Of a DNA stretch of 64,000 nt, positions 16,944 through 25,084 are shown piece after piece; positions within the stretch are counted from its first letter, which is position 1, and every line of letters starts with the position of its first letter. The stretch comes from Bdellovibrio sp. ZAP7 (GTDB lineage Bacteria > Bdellovibrionota > Bdellovibrionia > Bdellovibrionales > Bdellovibrionaceae), in assembly GCF_006874645.1 (NCBI RefSeq), contig NZ_CP030082.1, forward strand, positions 3,658,001 through 3,722,000, given 5' to 3'. Below the pieces are notes generated by a model that searched no databases, was not told the DNA's origin, and saw nothing but the letters and a program-made list of their open reading frames with translations. Both the position numbers and the translations under genes were made by a program.

Positions 16944-17876
16944 CTATTTCGTTTTGAATAAGTGGAGCATTTCGAACATTGCGTCCATCCCTGCCAATGC
17001 GGTGATGTCGCCATGATCGAACGGCGGAGAGATCTCCACCACGTCACAACCCACCAAGTTTGGAATTTTGAAGGCGCGGAAGATGCGTTGCACTTCGTAC
17101 GTCGTCAATCCGCCTGGGACTGGCGTGCCGGTACCTGGAGCACAGCTTGGATCCAGGTTGTCGATGTCGTAACTGATATATGTCGGAGTATCGTCGAACG
17201 TCGGCAAAGTTTTTAAAAAGTCGTTGATGTTTTGATTGCGGATTTCGTCGACAGTAATCACGCGAATGCCGTGTTTATTTACGAAATCTAAATCTCCACC
17301 TGCGGCCAAAGGACCACGGATTCCGATTTGGACCATTTTCTTGGGATCGACCAATCCCTCTTCCACGGCATGGCGAGCAAAAGCTCCATGATGGTATTCA
17401 CAACCCCACGCCGCTGGATAAGTATCCAAATGCGCATCAAAATGAATGAACGCCAAAGGCTTGCCGTATTTTTTTCTTAAAGCGCGCAACACCGGAAGCG
17501 TAGTCGAGTGATCTCCGCCAACCGAAACAAACCTTTTATTATGCGACAGAATCTCACCCACAAACTTTTCAATGCGCTCGTAAGTTTGACCTTGATCAAT
17601 AGGAACCGTAGGGCAATCGCCGATATCAGCGACCTTCAATTTTTCAAAGAAATTTTCCATGCGAGTCATGTGAAAACCACGACCCAAAGCAGAAACCTCT
17701 CTCACTTTCGTCGGAGCAAAACGAGCACCGGGACGATAGGAAACCCCGCCGTCATAGGGAATACCAAAGATTCCGACTTCATAGTCCGCGTCAATTGCCA
17801 CATAAGGCAGTCTGAAGAATGTTTTAATCGCAGAAAATCGGGGGAACTCACGTCCGCTCAGAGGTTTGTATTCCAT
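16944..17876 (-). CDS. speB: Agmatinase / ureohydrolase family protein
   Basis: The protein has 310 residues, normal for the arginase-agmatinase family. All manganese ligand motifs are visible: GGDHSTT, FDAHLDTYP (D-x-H-x-D) and SYDIDNLDPS (D-x-D). The PGTGTPVPGGLT segment after the last motif is typical of agmatinases. Agmatinase splits agmatine to putrescine and urea. The exact substrate cannot be settled from motifs, as guanidinobutyrase and formimidoglutamase share them. It is divergent from mutY, with 39 bp between the starts. Confidence 0.88.
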   Translation of the reverse strand: MEYKPLSGREFPRFSAIKTFFRLPYVAIDADYEVGIFGIPYDGGVSYRPGARFAPTKVREVSALGRGFHMTRMENFFEKLKVADIGDCPTVPIDQGQTYERIEKFVGEILSHNKRFVSVGGDHSTTLPVLRALRKKYGKPLAFIHFDAHLDTYPAAWGCEYHHGAFARHAVEEGLVDPKKMVQIGIRGPLAAGGDLDFVNKHGIRVITVDEIRNQNINDFLKTLPTFDDTPTYISYDIDNLDPSCAPGTGTPVPGGLTTYEVQRIFRAFKIPNLVGCDVVEISPPFDHGDITALAGMDAMFEMLHLFKTK

Positions 17877-17915
17877 TATTGACTCCTCAATTATCTCCCG
17901 ACTAGATTACCGCGG

Positions 17916-18911
17916 ATGAGCTCAAAATACGATCAGAAACTCGACTATCAACGCGACCAAAAAAGTTTGATCCAGTGGTACAAAAAGAATCGCCGCAGTC
18001 TCCCATGGCGTGAGAGTAAAGATCCCTATCGTATTTGGCTTTCGGAAGTCATGCTCCAACAGACGACAGTCGTTGCAGTCATTCCCTATTTCGAGAAATT
18101 TCTTAAAAACTTCCCCACGGTTCAGGACCTGGCCTCAGCTCCAGAGCATGACGTTTTAGAAGCCTGGGCTGGTCTAGGCTACTATTCCCGCGCCCGCAAT
18201 CTTCATAAGGCGGCAAAAGCTTTGGCCGAAAATGGATTTCCAAAAACGGCCGCAGAACTGTTAGAACTTCCTGGATTTGGTCCCTACACTTCCCGCGCAG
18301 TGGCGAGTATCGCCTTTGGCGAAAAAGTAGGTGTTCTGGATGGCAACGTGATCCGCGTTCTTTCACGTCGCTATGGTTTGAAGTTGGAGTGGTGGAATGG
18401 AAAAGCCCGCCAACAATTGCAGGATCTTTCTGATATCTTGTCTTCGTTTGGAAATTCTGACTCCGTCAATCAAGGACTCATGGAATTGGGAGCAACGGTT
18501 TGCACTCCACAAAAAGTCTTGTGCTTGATGTGTCCTTGGTCCACGGACTGTGTTGCACGCGAAAAAAACATGGTGGACAAATTACCTCTGAAAAAGCCAC
18601 GTAAGCAGAGTGAAGTCTGGGTCTGGAATCCGATTGTTTCAATCAAGAACAATAAAGTCGCATTGATAGCGAACGACTATGCTCCGTTCCTTAAAGGGCA
18701 AATGATATTTCCAGGAACGATTTCTCAAAATGATGACAAGCCCAAAGACTATGATGCTAAACACAACATCACACATCATGATATCTTCATAAAAATCGCT
18801 CAAAGAAAGAGCGTGAATGACCGAAACATCCAGTGGGTTGAGTTGAAAAATCTGAAGAAGGTCAATCCCTCCTCACTGTTACAAAAAGTACTTCACAAGG
18901 TAGAAATATGA
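17916..18911 (+). CDS. mutY: A/G-specific adenine DNA glycosylase MutY
   Basis: MutY removes adenine mispaired with 8-oxoguanine. The protein has 331 residues. The HhH-GPD fold is clear: E44 in WLSEVMLQQT is the catalytic glutamate, LPGFGPYT is the helix-hairpin-helix, and D142 in VLDGNVIRVLSR is the second catalytic residue. The 4Fe-4S loop is complete, C196-x6-C203-x2-C206-x5-C212. The C-terminal domain that recognises 8-oxoG is present but short and divergent. The gene overlaps the start of the next lipoprotein gene by 4 bp. Confidence 0.95.
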   Translation: MSSKYDQKLDYQRDQKSLIQWYKKNRRSLPWRESKDPYRIWLSEVMLQQTTVVAVIPYFEKFLKNFPTVQDLASAPEHDVLEAWAGLGYYSRARNLHKAAKALAENGFPKTAAELLELPGFGPYTSRAVASIAFGEKVGVLDGNVIRVLSRRYGLKLEWWNGKARQQLQDLSDILSSFGNSDSVNQGLMELGATVCTPQKVLCLMCPWSTDCVAREKNMVDKLPLKKPRKQSEVWVWNPIVSIKNNKVALIANDYAPFLKGQMIFPGTISQNDDKPKDYDAKHNITHHDIFIKIAQRKSVNDRNIQWVELKNLKKVNPSSLLQKVLHKVEI

Positions 18912-20311
18912 AGCAAACGTGTATGAAGATCTTTATTTTGGGCAGCATCCTAACTGGATGCACACACAGCCCAACGAAAGATCTTTTGACCACGGACTTC
19001 CTGCTTCAAAAAGACATCAAGCAAATCACCTTCCAAGGTGATAACGAACGTCCCCGCTTTTCTGCCAATGGCAATCGTCTGATTTACGCCAGCCGTGGTC
19101 GCGGCAACCAAAAAAATCTCCAGCTGTATGAAACCGATCTGATTCGCAACAAAGAACGTCGTGTGACATTTCAGGATGGCGATGCTTTCGATGCGAACTA
19201 TATCAGCGAGATGGAAATGATTTACTCGAGCACAACGGATGAGATTAAAGAGAGTCCGTTCTTGAACAGAAATCCCAGCAAAGAGTTTCCGCCAGCTGAT
19301 ATTTATATGAGCGATCGCTTTGGCTCTGATATTTTACGAGTCACAAATCAACCTGGCTACGATGGCGAGGCGTTCTTGATGCCTCACCCAACCAAGCCTT
19401 CGGTGATCTTCACTTCCCGTCGCGGTGACGTGACGGGTATTTATCAGTCCGATTTGAAATCTGGTTTTGTTTCGTTGCTGGCAGCAGAAACGGGAAAAGA
19501 TCGTCGCTCGCCGACACTTTCTCCCGAGAAATCCCGTGTAGCTTTTATTGAGACAAATTTAGAAACCAAGCAACAAAGTTTGCAATTGGTAGATATTCGC
19601 ACCAAACAAACGGCGCTTCTAAAATCCGATGAAGGACAGTATCGCGATTTATTCTTTGCTCCGCGCCCGCCGGCACGTTTGTTCTATAGCATTTTAAGAA
19701 AAGGCGAGAAAAAGAATCAAATCGAAGTCTACAATTTGGAAACGAAATGCACGCAGGTCGTTTTCAAAGGCACAGACTCTTTGATGTACCCTGCCGTTTC
19801 CAATGAATCCAACGAACGTGTGGCATTCACCAGAACCTTCCAGGATAAAAAGCAAATCTACATTGTGGCTTTGCCAGATGATATGGGACCTTGCTTGGTG
19901 GACCCTACGGCGACAAAAATTGAAACACCTGCTTCTGCGAATGGAGTAACGGCATCTGAAAGCTCGGCCGCCGCGACTGTAGTTGCACCTGCAGCAGTCA
20001 AACCCACTCGTCGTGCGAAACGTCAGCCAATTCCAAAACCAACACCGGTTCAGGAACCTGCAAACCCACTCCCGGAAAGAAAAATAATTCCAGCTCCGGC
20101 GGATGGAGTTCCCGCTCCCACAGAAGCCACCACTCCTACGACTTCGAACCCAGCGTTTACAGCCCCTGCTTCATCGCAGTTAGCTGCGCCAGCAACACCT
20201 GCAAATGCTACAAAGCCAGTGCAAAATCCGGCAGCTGCGGCGCCGATGACACCTGCAACGAGTCCAGTTCCTGCTGAAACACCCGCAGCTTCGCCTACAC
20301 CCGTGAAATAA
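18908..20311 (+). CDS. TolB-like beta-propeller lipoprotein with Pro/Ala-rich tail
   Basis: The protein has 467 residues. The lipoprotein signal ends in LTGC (Cys18). Residues about 35-320 contain repeated WD40-like/PD40 blades of the TolB kind, for example DNERPRFSANGNRLIYAS and RRSPTLSPEKSRVAFIE. The last 130 residues are a low-complexity tail rich in proline, alanine and threonine, which may span the periplasm or reach peptidoglycan. It overlaps mutY by 4 bp at its start. No tol/pal genes are adjacent, so it is probably not the Tol-Pal TolB itself. Function unknown. Confidence 0.7.
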   Translation: MKQTCMKIFILGSILTGCTHSPTKDLLTTDFLLQKDIKQITFQGDNERPRFSANGNRLIYASRGRGNQKNLQLYETDLIRNKERRVTFQDGDAFDANYISEMEMIYSSTTDEIKESPFLNRNPSKEFPPADIYMSDRFGSDILRVTNQPGYDGEAFLMPHPTKPSVIFTSRRGDVTGIYQSDLKSGFVSLLAAETGKDRRSPTLSPEKSRVAFIETNLETKQQSLQLVDIRTKQTALLKSDEGQYRDLFFAPRPPARLFYSILRKGEKKNQIEVYNLETKCTQVVFKGTDSLMYPAVSNESNERVAFTRTFQDKKQIYIVALPDDMGPCLVDPTATKIETPASANGVTASESSAAATVVAPAAVKPTRRAKRQPIPKPTPVQEPANPLPERKIIPAPADGVPAPTEATTPTTSNPAFTAPASSQLAAPATPANATKPVQNPAAAAPMTPATSPVPAETPAASPTPVK

Positions 20312-20336
20312 AGACCTTTGCTCTTGCTGGGCTAGA

Positions 20337-20362
20337 TCACCCTTGGTAACCTGAAAGGGTGA
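20337..20362 (+). promoter_or_regulatory. Hairpin enclosing the GTG start of the next gene
   Basis: TCACCCTT (20337-20344) and AAGGGTGA (20355-20362) form a perfect 8-bp stem. The second arm contains the GTG start codon at 20359-20361 and the AAGGG just before it, so folding could limit initiation. Low confidence that it is functional. Confidence 0.3.
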
Positions 20363-20919
20363 GAACGTGGTTAGCTCTTCTTTTATTAAGCCCCCTGACA
20401 AGCTTCGCAGCACCTTACCCTGCGACAAGCACTTCTGCGCTGACAGCGCCAGAAAAGGGTCTTTATTTCTTGCACAAGGGCTTCACCGTTAAAACAGATG
20501 GCAGCACTTGGACGCCGATTGCGACTTCTGAGGACAGCCTTCTCGACACTGTTCGCTTCGCAGATAAAACAGCACCCGATGCTGCTTCATTAAGTGTGCG
20601 CACGGATCGTGTTTCTAAAAACGCTTCTTTGGAACTTTACACTCGCAAATGGATGCGTGATTACCCAAGCTATGGCTTTGAAGTTTTGGCGACGAAACAA
20701 TTCAATTTGAATGGCAGTCCGGCCTTGATCGTAGACATGCTTTCCAGATCCAAAAACAAACAGATCCGCCAAGTCGTTTTGAAAAACGAAGACAAAGTGG
20801 CGATCATGACTTGTTTAGACAACAAAGACACTTTCAGCAAGTCACTGAAAGAGTGCAATCAGATCATCAAGACATTCTCTTGGGTAGTTCCCGAAGAAAA
20901 GCCCTCTCTTAAAAAATAA
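20359..20919 (+). CDS. Exported protein of unknown function
   Basis: The protein has 186 residues and a GTG start; an in-frame stop at 20347 rules out an upstream start. The signal peptide is about residues 1-17 (MRTWLALLLLSPLTSFA). The mature protein has one cysteine pair (CLDNKDTFSKSLKEC) that could form a disulfide near the C-terminus. It resembles small periplasmic proteins that keep a mixed alpha/beta fold around a Y-x-R-x-W helix, but no family was recognised. It lies 47 bp after the TolB-like lipoprotein gene and may be co-transcribed. Confidence 0.6.
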   Translation: MRTWLALLLLSPLTSFAAPYPATSTSALTAPEKGLYFLHKGFTVKTDGSTWTPIATSEDSLLDTVRFADKTAPDAASLSVRTDRVSKNASLELYTRKWMRDYPSYGFEVLATKQFNLNGSPALIVDMLSRSKNKQIRQVVLKNEDKVAIMTCLDNKDTFSKSLKECNQIIKTFSWVVPEEKPSLKK

Positions 20920-20994
20920 TTCTATAAATTTTAGTACAATGAAATTTGCGCAGTACAGAACCGCTGCGGTTCCGCATTGCACAAGTTATCGTTC

Positions 20995-21381
20995 CTAGTT
21001 GTGATCGAACTGCCCGGGACAGTAATCCATCTCGACCGGGCAATACACGCAGTTCAATCCACGAATATCTTTCGTTACGCGGCCTGTGGATTGAATGATC
21101 TCGCGGTAAAATCCTTGACCGAAATTCAAAACGTATTTCATATCGCCATCCAAGCCGACAGCGACTTGTTGAAATTCTTCGACACGATTGGAAAGTACCG
21201 TGACTCGGTCATTTTCGATCCAATACAAAGCAATGGGTTGGTTCTTCGTTACCGCAAAATGAATCTGGATGGATTTATCGGGAGTACGGCAGCGAACAGC
21301 ATTGTACTGATCAGAAACTTCAGCTTGAGCTACAGATGATAAAACCAAAGATGCCAGCAAAGAGCAGATAATCGTTTTCAT
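20995..21381 (-). CDS. Small exported protein of unknown function
   Basis: The protein has 128 residues from the ATG at 21381; the longer frame to 21420 would run into the hairpin at 21398-21430. The signal peptide is about residues 1-20 (ends AQA). Cysteines at the N-terminal third (RCRTP) and the C-terminal end (LNCVYCPVEMDYCPGQ) suggest disulfides. No domain was recognised. It stands alone between a plus-strand gene on its left and a lipoprotein gene on its right. Confidence 0.55.
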   Translation of the reverse strand: MKTIICSLLASLVLSSVAQAEVSDQYNAVRCRTPDKSIQIHFAVTKNQPIALYWIENDRVTVLSNRVEEFQQVAVGLDGDMKYVLNFGQGFYREIIQSTGRVTKDIRGLNCVYCPVEMDYCPGQFDHN

Positions 21382-21397
21382 GCTTCGATCAAAACGA

Positions 21398-21430
21398 CAA
21401 AACCTCTTTGTGTCAAACAAAGAGGTTTTG
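21398..21430. promoter_or_regulatory. Perfect 13-bp hairpin in the leader of the small exported protein, with a TTGACA in its loop
   Basis: CAAAACCTCTTTG (21398-21410) is perfectly complementary to CAAAGAGGTTTTG (21418-21430), with a 7-nt loop. On the minus strand the loop reads TTTGACA, a match to a -35 box. It may therefore be a promoter-operator, or a terminator for the gene at 21534-22949, since it is T-rich on both sides. Both readings are inference. Confidence 0.4.
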
Positions 21431-21475
21431 ATGAAAACGAAAAGTTGGGTTACTCGGCCGATGACGACATACTTC

Positions 21476-21533
21476 GAAAAGGTACTTCCTTACTTCCGCA
21501 GGTAAGTCCGTACCTTTTCACGTAAGGCCGTAC
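21476..21533. repeat. AAAAGGTAC/GTACCTTTT inverted repeat with a tandem GGTACGG-CTTAC unit
   Basis: GAAAAGGTAC (21476-21485) and GTACCTTTTC (21510-21519) are perfect 10-bp arms around a 24-nt loop that has its own small CTTAC/GTAAG arms. On the minus strand two near-identical 17-mers occur in tandem (AGGTACGGCCTTACGTG then AGGTACGGACTTACCTG); the first begins in the stop codon of the lipoprotein gene. A related palindrome lies after the transketolase gene (50281-50301). Confidence 0.6.
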
Positions 21534-22949
21534 CTATTGGAACACTAGGTAAATCTCGGACATGGCTTTTGAACCACCACAATCCAGAGCGTTTACATTG
21601 AGCTCGTACTGCTTGCCGACACTGAAATCACTTGTCAGCAACAGAGTACCGATTGTCGCGGTCCCGCCCGACTCGAAAGCTTGCAAGGACACGTCGGCGT
21701 TGTTCACTTTGATTTTACCAGTTGTTCCGATGGCAGAGTCACCCGAACCGAATGCGCGGTAATTTGAAATCGGGGCCGTTGATGAAGCCAGACGACTTCC
21801 CATCAAGACAAAGTTATCAACCAGAATCGAAGTCAATGCTTGAGATGAACCTGACAACTTCACAGAGCGCTCGCCATTCAAAGTCACTTTATTAGTGAAA
21901 GCACCCAAGACATAAGGAGCAGCTACATTCGTCACAGCCAAATTGCTTGGACCACCATTTGCCGAGCTGTGGTCACGAGCCACAACATTCGATAAACGCG
22001 ATCCCGAAGAAGGGCCCGTCGCAATCTTATCGAACAACTTCGCGTAATAACAAACGCCATCCACCGTACGCTCTGGAATCACCACTGGGAAAGATTTGAT
22101 TTCCACAAAAGATTTACAAGCGTACACGATACATTTACCACCCGATTTCACTTCATTGCTTCCGCAAGTCACAGAAATCGAAGCCGTTTTACTCACTGAA
22201 ACTCCGGCAGAGTTCGTACCTTTCACCGTACAAGCCAGATCTTGAGTCACTTTAATCGAAGTCGAAGTTTGTGCCACTGGCAACATACCTGACTGACCAT
22301 CAGAGCAAGAGTATGCCATCGTGCTGACGTTGATACCTTGGGTGATCAAACCAGCCGTACCATTGATCGCCACTTTTTCACTCGAGAAAGCTGCTGTTAA
22401 GTCCGGAGCAGGACAGGCTTTATCCAAACCGATGTAACTGCCTTTTTCAGAATTCACGTAACTTTCTTTGCCACCCAGGCAAACATAGTTGTCGTTCTTA
22501 TTGTAAATCGCATTCACGGTCACAGATGAAGAAGGACAGCTTTGCGGTTCAGACACCGTGCCATTCGGAACAGACCAAGTGCTTCCCGCTGGTTTACCAT
22601 TACAATTAGCTGGCAAACATGCGCCTGCCGTAGAAACCAAAGCGCCTTTTTGCGAGTTACCCGTTGGTACCGCATTTCCGTTTGTACAAATCAGTTCAAT
22701 ATTTTTTTGATAGGAATATTTTAGATCTCCCCCAAATTCACAAATGCCGTTTTCGACAATGGCTTCATTAGATGGAACCCACCAAGTCGTACCTTCCGTG
22801 CGACCAAAGCAATTTGGAACCGCTTCCTCTTCAGGAGCTGTTTGCGATGACGCTAATTCGGATTTTGTGAATGAGGCATTATTAGGAGCACAGTTTTGAA
22901 AGGCAATAACGAGCAGGCCCACGGCCAATATCTTATTAACATGCTTCAT
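21534..22949 (-). CDS. Large lipoprotein with repeated Cys-rich modules
   Basis: The ATG at 22949 is chosen because of AAGGACTG upstream and because it yields a lipoprotein signal with lipobox FQNC (Cys19 of 471 residues). Residues about 45-190 contain three related modules, each with a cysteine, a short WSVPN- or WWVPSNE-like motif and a second cysteine (for example NCNGKPAGSTWSVPNG). A middle part with a SCSDGQSG motif and an Ig-like ASISVTCGS segment follows, then a C-terminal half of about 170 residues. It is probably displayed on the cell surface; the binding partner is unknown. Confidence 0.65.
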   Translation of the reverse strand: MKHVNKILAVGLLVIAFQNCAPNNASFTKSELASSQTAPEEEAVPNCFGRTEGTTWWVPSNEAIVENGICEFGGDLKYSYQKNIELICTNGNAVPTGNSQKGALVSTAGACLPANCNGKPAGSTWSVPNGTVSEPQSCPSSSVTVNAIYNKNDNYVCLGGKESYVNSEKGSYIGLDKACPAPDLTAAFSSEKVAINGTAGLITQGINVSTMAYSCSDGQSGMLPVAQTSTSIKVTQDLACTVKGTNSAGVSVSKTASISVTCGSNEVKSGGKCIVYACKSFVEIKSFPVVIPERTVDGVCYYAKLFDKIATGPSSGSRLSNVVARDHSSANGGPSNLAVTNVAAPYVLGAFTNKVTLNGERSVKLSGSSQALTSILVDNFVLMGSRLASSTAPISNYRAFGSGDSAIGTTGKIKVNNADVSLQAFESGGTATIGTLLLTSDFSVGKQYELNVNALDCGGSKAMSEIYLVFQ

Positions 22950-23053
22950 TTGGCAGTCCTTGGTTAAAACATTCCCTACTAGACTTTTCGGCAGGTTCCG
23001 AATGAAACTTGCGGCTTTTCGCTGGGAAACAAGGACTGATTCAGAATGAGACA

Positions 23054-23075
23054 CCCGCCTCGAACACAAGGCGGG
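23054..23075 (-). other. Hairpin between hemB and the lipoprotein gene
   Basis: CCCGCCT (23054-23060) pairs with AGGCGGG (23069-23075). There is no T-run, so it is only a weak candidate for the hemB transcript end. Confidence 0.3.
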
Positions 23076-23092
23076 CAGTGATGATCAAAAGA

Positions 23093-24076
23093 TTAACGAT
23101 TTTTTTGTAACCACTCGGCCATTGGCAAAGCGAAGTATGTAAAGATGATGTCGGCACCCGCTCTGCGGATAGAATAAAGTGTTTCCACCATCGCGCGGGT
23201 TTCATCAATCAAGCCTGCTTTTGCGCCGTGCTTGATCAAGCCGTACTCACCACTCACGTTGTAAGCTGCGACCGGAATGGACGTGTGGGCTTTTACTTTT
23301 GCGATCACATCCAGATATGACAACGCAGGTTTTACCATCACGATGTCTGCACCCTCGGCCACGTCCAAATCGATTTCGCGAATCGCTTCACGCGTGTTTC
23401 TGAAATCCATTTGATAGGTTTTTTTGTCGCCGAATTTAGGAGCCGAATCCAAAGCCTCACGGAATGGACCATAGAAGCTGGAAGCGTATTTTACCGAGTA
23501 AGAAAGGATGCCGGTATCGATCAAACCTTCTGTATCCAACGCCTCACGAATCGCACCGACTCTGCCATCCATCATGTCAGATGGTGACACAATATCCGCG
23601 CCTGATTTCGCATGCAGCACGCTCATTTTCGCGAGAATCTCTACCGTTTCGTCATTCAAGATGAGACCGTTTTTCACTAAGCCATCATGTCCATCCGAGG
23701 AGTAGGGATCGAGTGCGACGTCTGTGATCAGCGTCACATCAGGAAATTTGTCGCGAATTTTCTTCAGGGTTGTGGGCATTAAACCATTCGGATTCAATGA
23801 CTCCTTCCCGGTTGGATCTTTTTTGGTTTCTGGCAAAGCTGGGAAAAGATCGAAACTTTTCACGCCCAAAGAAACAGCCTTCGCAACCTCATCTAGAATT
23901 AAATCAGGGCTCATACGGAAAATGCCCGTCATTGAGGCAATTTCTTGCTTCTGTCCAGTGCCTTCAACCAGGAATAAGGGGAGCACTAATTGCGATGGGC
24001 GGAGATCAGTTTCGGCAACCATTTGTCGCACGGCTTCAGTGCGTCTGTTTCTTCTGGGCCTCTGTGTCAACTTCAT
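23093..24076 (-). CDS. hemB: Delta-aminolevulinic acid dehydratase (porphobilinogen synthase)
   Basis: HemB condenses two 5-aminolevulinate molecules into porphobilinogen. The ATG at 24076 follows GCGAGG and gives 327 residues, close to the family norm; an ATG at 24112 is less likely. The active-site lysines are visible in VKYASSFYGPFREA and in VMVKPALSYLD. The metal loop region reads TDVALDPYSSDGHDGL, without the cysteine triad of zinc-dependent enzymes, which suggests a magnesium-type HemB. The gene is divergent from the rest of the haem operon and shares its upstream repeats at 24128-24171. Confidence 0.95.
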   Translation of the reverse strand: MKLTQRPRRNRRTEAVRQMVAETDLRPSQLVLPLFLVEGTGQKQEIASMTGIFRMSPDLILDEVAKAVSLGVKSFDLFPALPETKKDPTGKESLNPNGLMPTTLKKIRDKFPDVTLITDVALDPYSSDGHDGLVKNGLILNDETVEILAKMSVLHAKSGADIVSPSDMMDGRVGAIREALDTEGLIDTGILSYSVKYASSFYGPFREALDSAPKFGDKKTYQMDFRNTREAIREIDLDVAEGADIVMVKPALSYLDVIAKVKAHTSIPVAAYNVSGEYGLIKHGAKAGLIDETRAMVETLYSIRRAGADIIFTYFALPMAEWLQKNR

Positions 24077-24127
24077 ATAGAACCTCGCTTCGGATGTCAG
24101 ATGCCGTCTCACTATGGGAAAGCAGCG

Positions 24128-24171
24128 TTAATGACATTTCAATGACACTTTAATGAAAGTTTAGTGATAAA
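24128..24171. promoter_or_regulatory. Four tandem 11-bp repeats in the hemB/hemA promoter region (Pho-box-like)
   Basis: Four copies follow head to tail: TTAATGACATT (24128), TCAATGACACT (24139), TTAATGAAAGT (24150) and TTAGTGATAAA (24161). On the minus strand the core reads TGTCATT every 11 bp. Direct repeats of CTGTCAT at 11-bp pitch are the known layout of Pho boxes bound by PhoB and of other OmpR-family sites. An OmpR-family regulator is encoded inside the same operon (28703-29383). That it binds here is inference. Confidence 0.65.
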
Positions 24172-24184
24172 CCTAATAATCAAG

Positions 24185-25084
24185 ATGGAAGATATACTTC
24201 TCGTTCACAGAAAATCTAGTAAAAACTTTGCTGAGTCTCTTCAAGATGCAGCTGTTTGGAAGACATGTCTTCGCCAGATTTTATTTTGCCGTGAAGACGA
24301 AGTAAATTCAATGCTAGATGTTTTGGAAGCCGACGATCAAATTCTTCGCGGTGAAAAAGCATTCAGTCTTCTTCTTGAAATTCTTTGTGGTCTCCACTCC
24401 CCGATCGTGGGTGAAACTGAAGTCTTCGGTCAATTCCGTAACTTCATCGAATCCCGTAAAGCCGCAGGCGACATTTTGTTTGGCGACAACCAGAAATGGC
24501 TGAACTTCGTCATGCAAGAAGTGAAACGCACGCGCGCGGAACACTTGGTGGGAATTGGTTCACAAAGTTATGGCAGCCTTCTGCGCCGCTACTCCAAGGA
24601 TATGGATTCCGTGACTCTTTGCGGATCCGGACAACTGGCGCAAGAAATTCTTCCGTGGCTGGCACACAAAAAATCCGTTCAAGTTCTTTGCCGTGAATGC
24701 ACAAAGATGCGCAGCTTCGCAGAGAAATACGATAATTTGACTATTTCTAACTACAACGAAGCTTACGTTCATGGAGAGGCGATGGTTATTGCTGCGCCTC
24801 TGTCTGATGCACGCATCTTGGAATTGATCAGCAAGCAGGATACCCGTCCTCATGTAATTTACGATCTGCGCGGCGAAGAAAACAATCTTTCAGCAATGAT
24901 CGCGAGTCAGTTCCCTCACGTGACTCTCATGACCCTTCAACAGTTCTTTGCCGAAATCGAAGAGACCAAAAAGGACCGACAAACAAAGATCGAGCAAATC
25001 CGCGAGTTCTTGTTTGAAAAAGCCTTGGCCTTCGCGCAAAGAACGGAGCTTCGTCCACTTGGGTGGGACGATATATGCGCTTAA
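24185..25084 (+). CDS. hemA: Glutamyl-tRNA reductase, short divergent form
   Basis: HemA reduces glutamyl-tRNA to glutamate-1-semialdehyde. The ATG at 24185 (299 residues) is preferred over a GTG at 24164, which lies in the repeat region. Family marks are GLHSPIVGETEVFGQ (69-83), an equivalent of the substrate-binding segment, and a Rossmann NADPH site with LCGSGQLAQEILPWL. The N-terminal catalytic domain is clearly shorter than in typical enzymes (over 400 residues), and the usual S-T-C-N-R motif is replaced by LFCRED with Cys35 as the candidate nucleophile. The C-terminal dimerisation domain is also reduced. It overlaps hemC by 10 bp. Confidence 0.75.
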   Translation: MEDILLVHRKSSKNFAESLQDAAVWKTCLRQILFCREDEVNSMLDVLEADDQILRGEKAFSLLLEILCGLHSPIVGETEVFGQFRNFIESRKAAGDILFGDNQKWLNFVMQEVKRTRAEHLVGIGSQSYGSLLRRYSKDMDSVTLCGSGQLAQEILPWLAHKKSVQVLCRECTKMRSFAEKYDNLTISNYNEAYVHGEAMVIAAPLSDARILELISKQDTRPHVIYDLRGEENNLSAMIASQFPHVTLMTLQQFFAEIEETKKDRQTKIEQIREFLFEKALAFAQRTELRPLGWDDICA

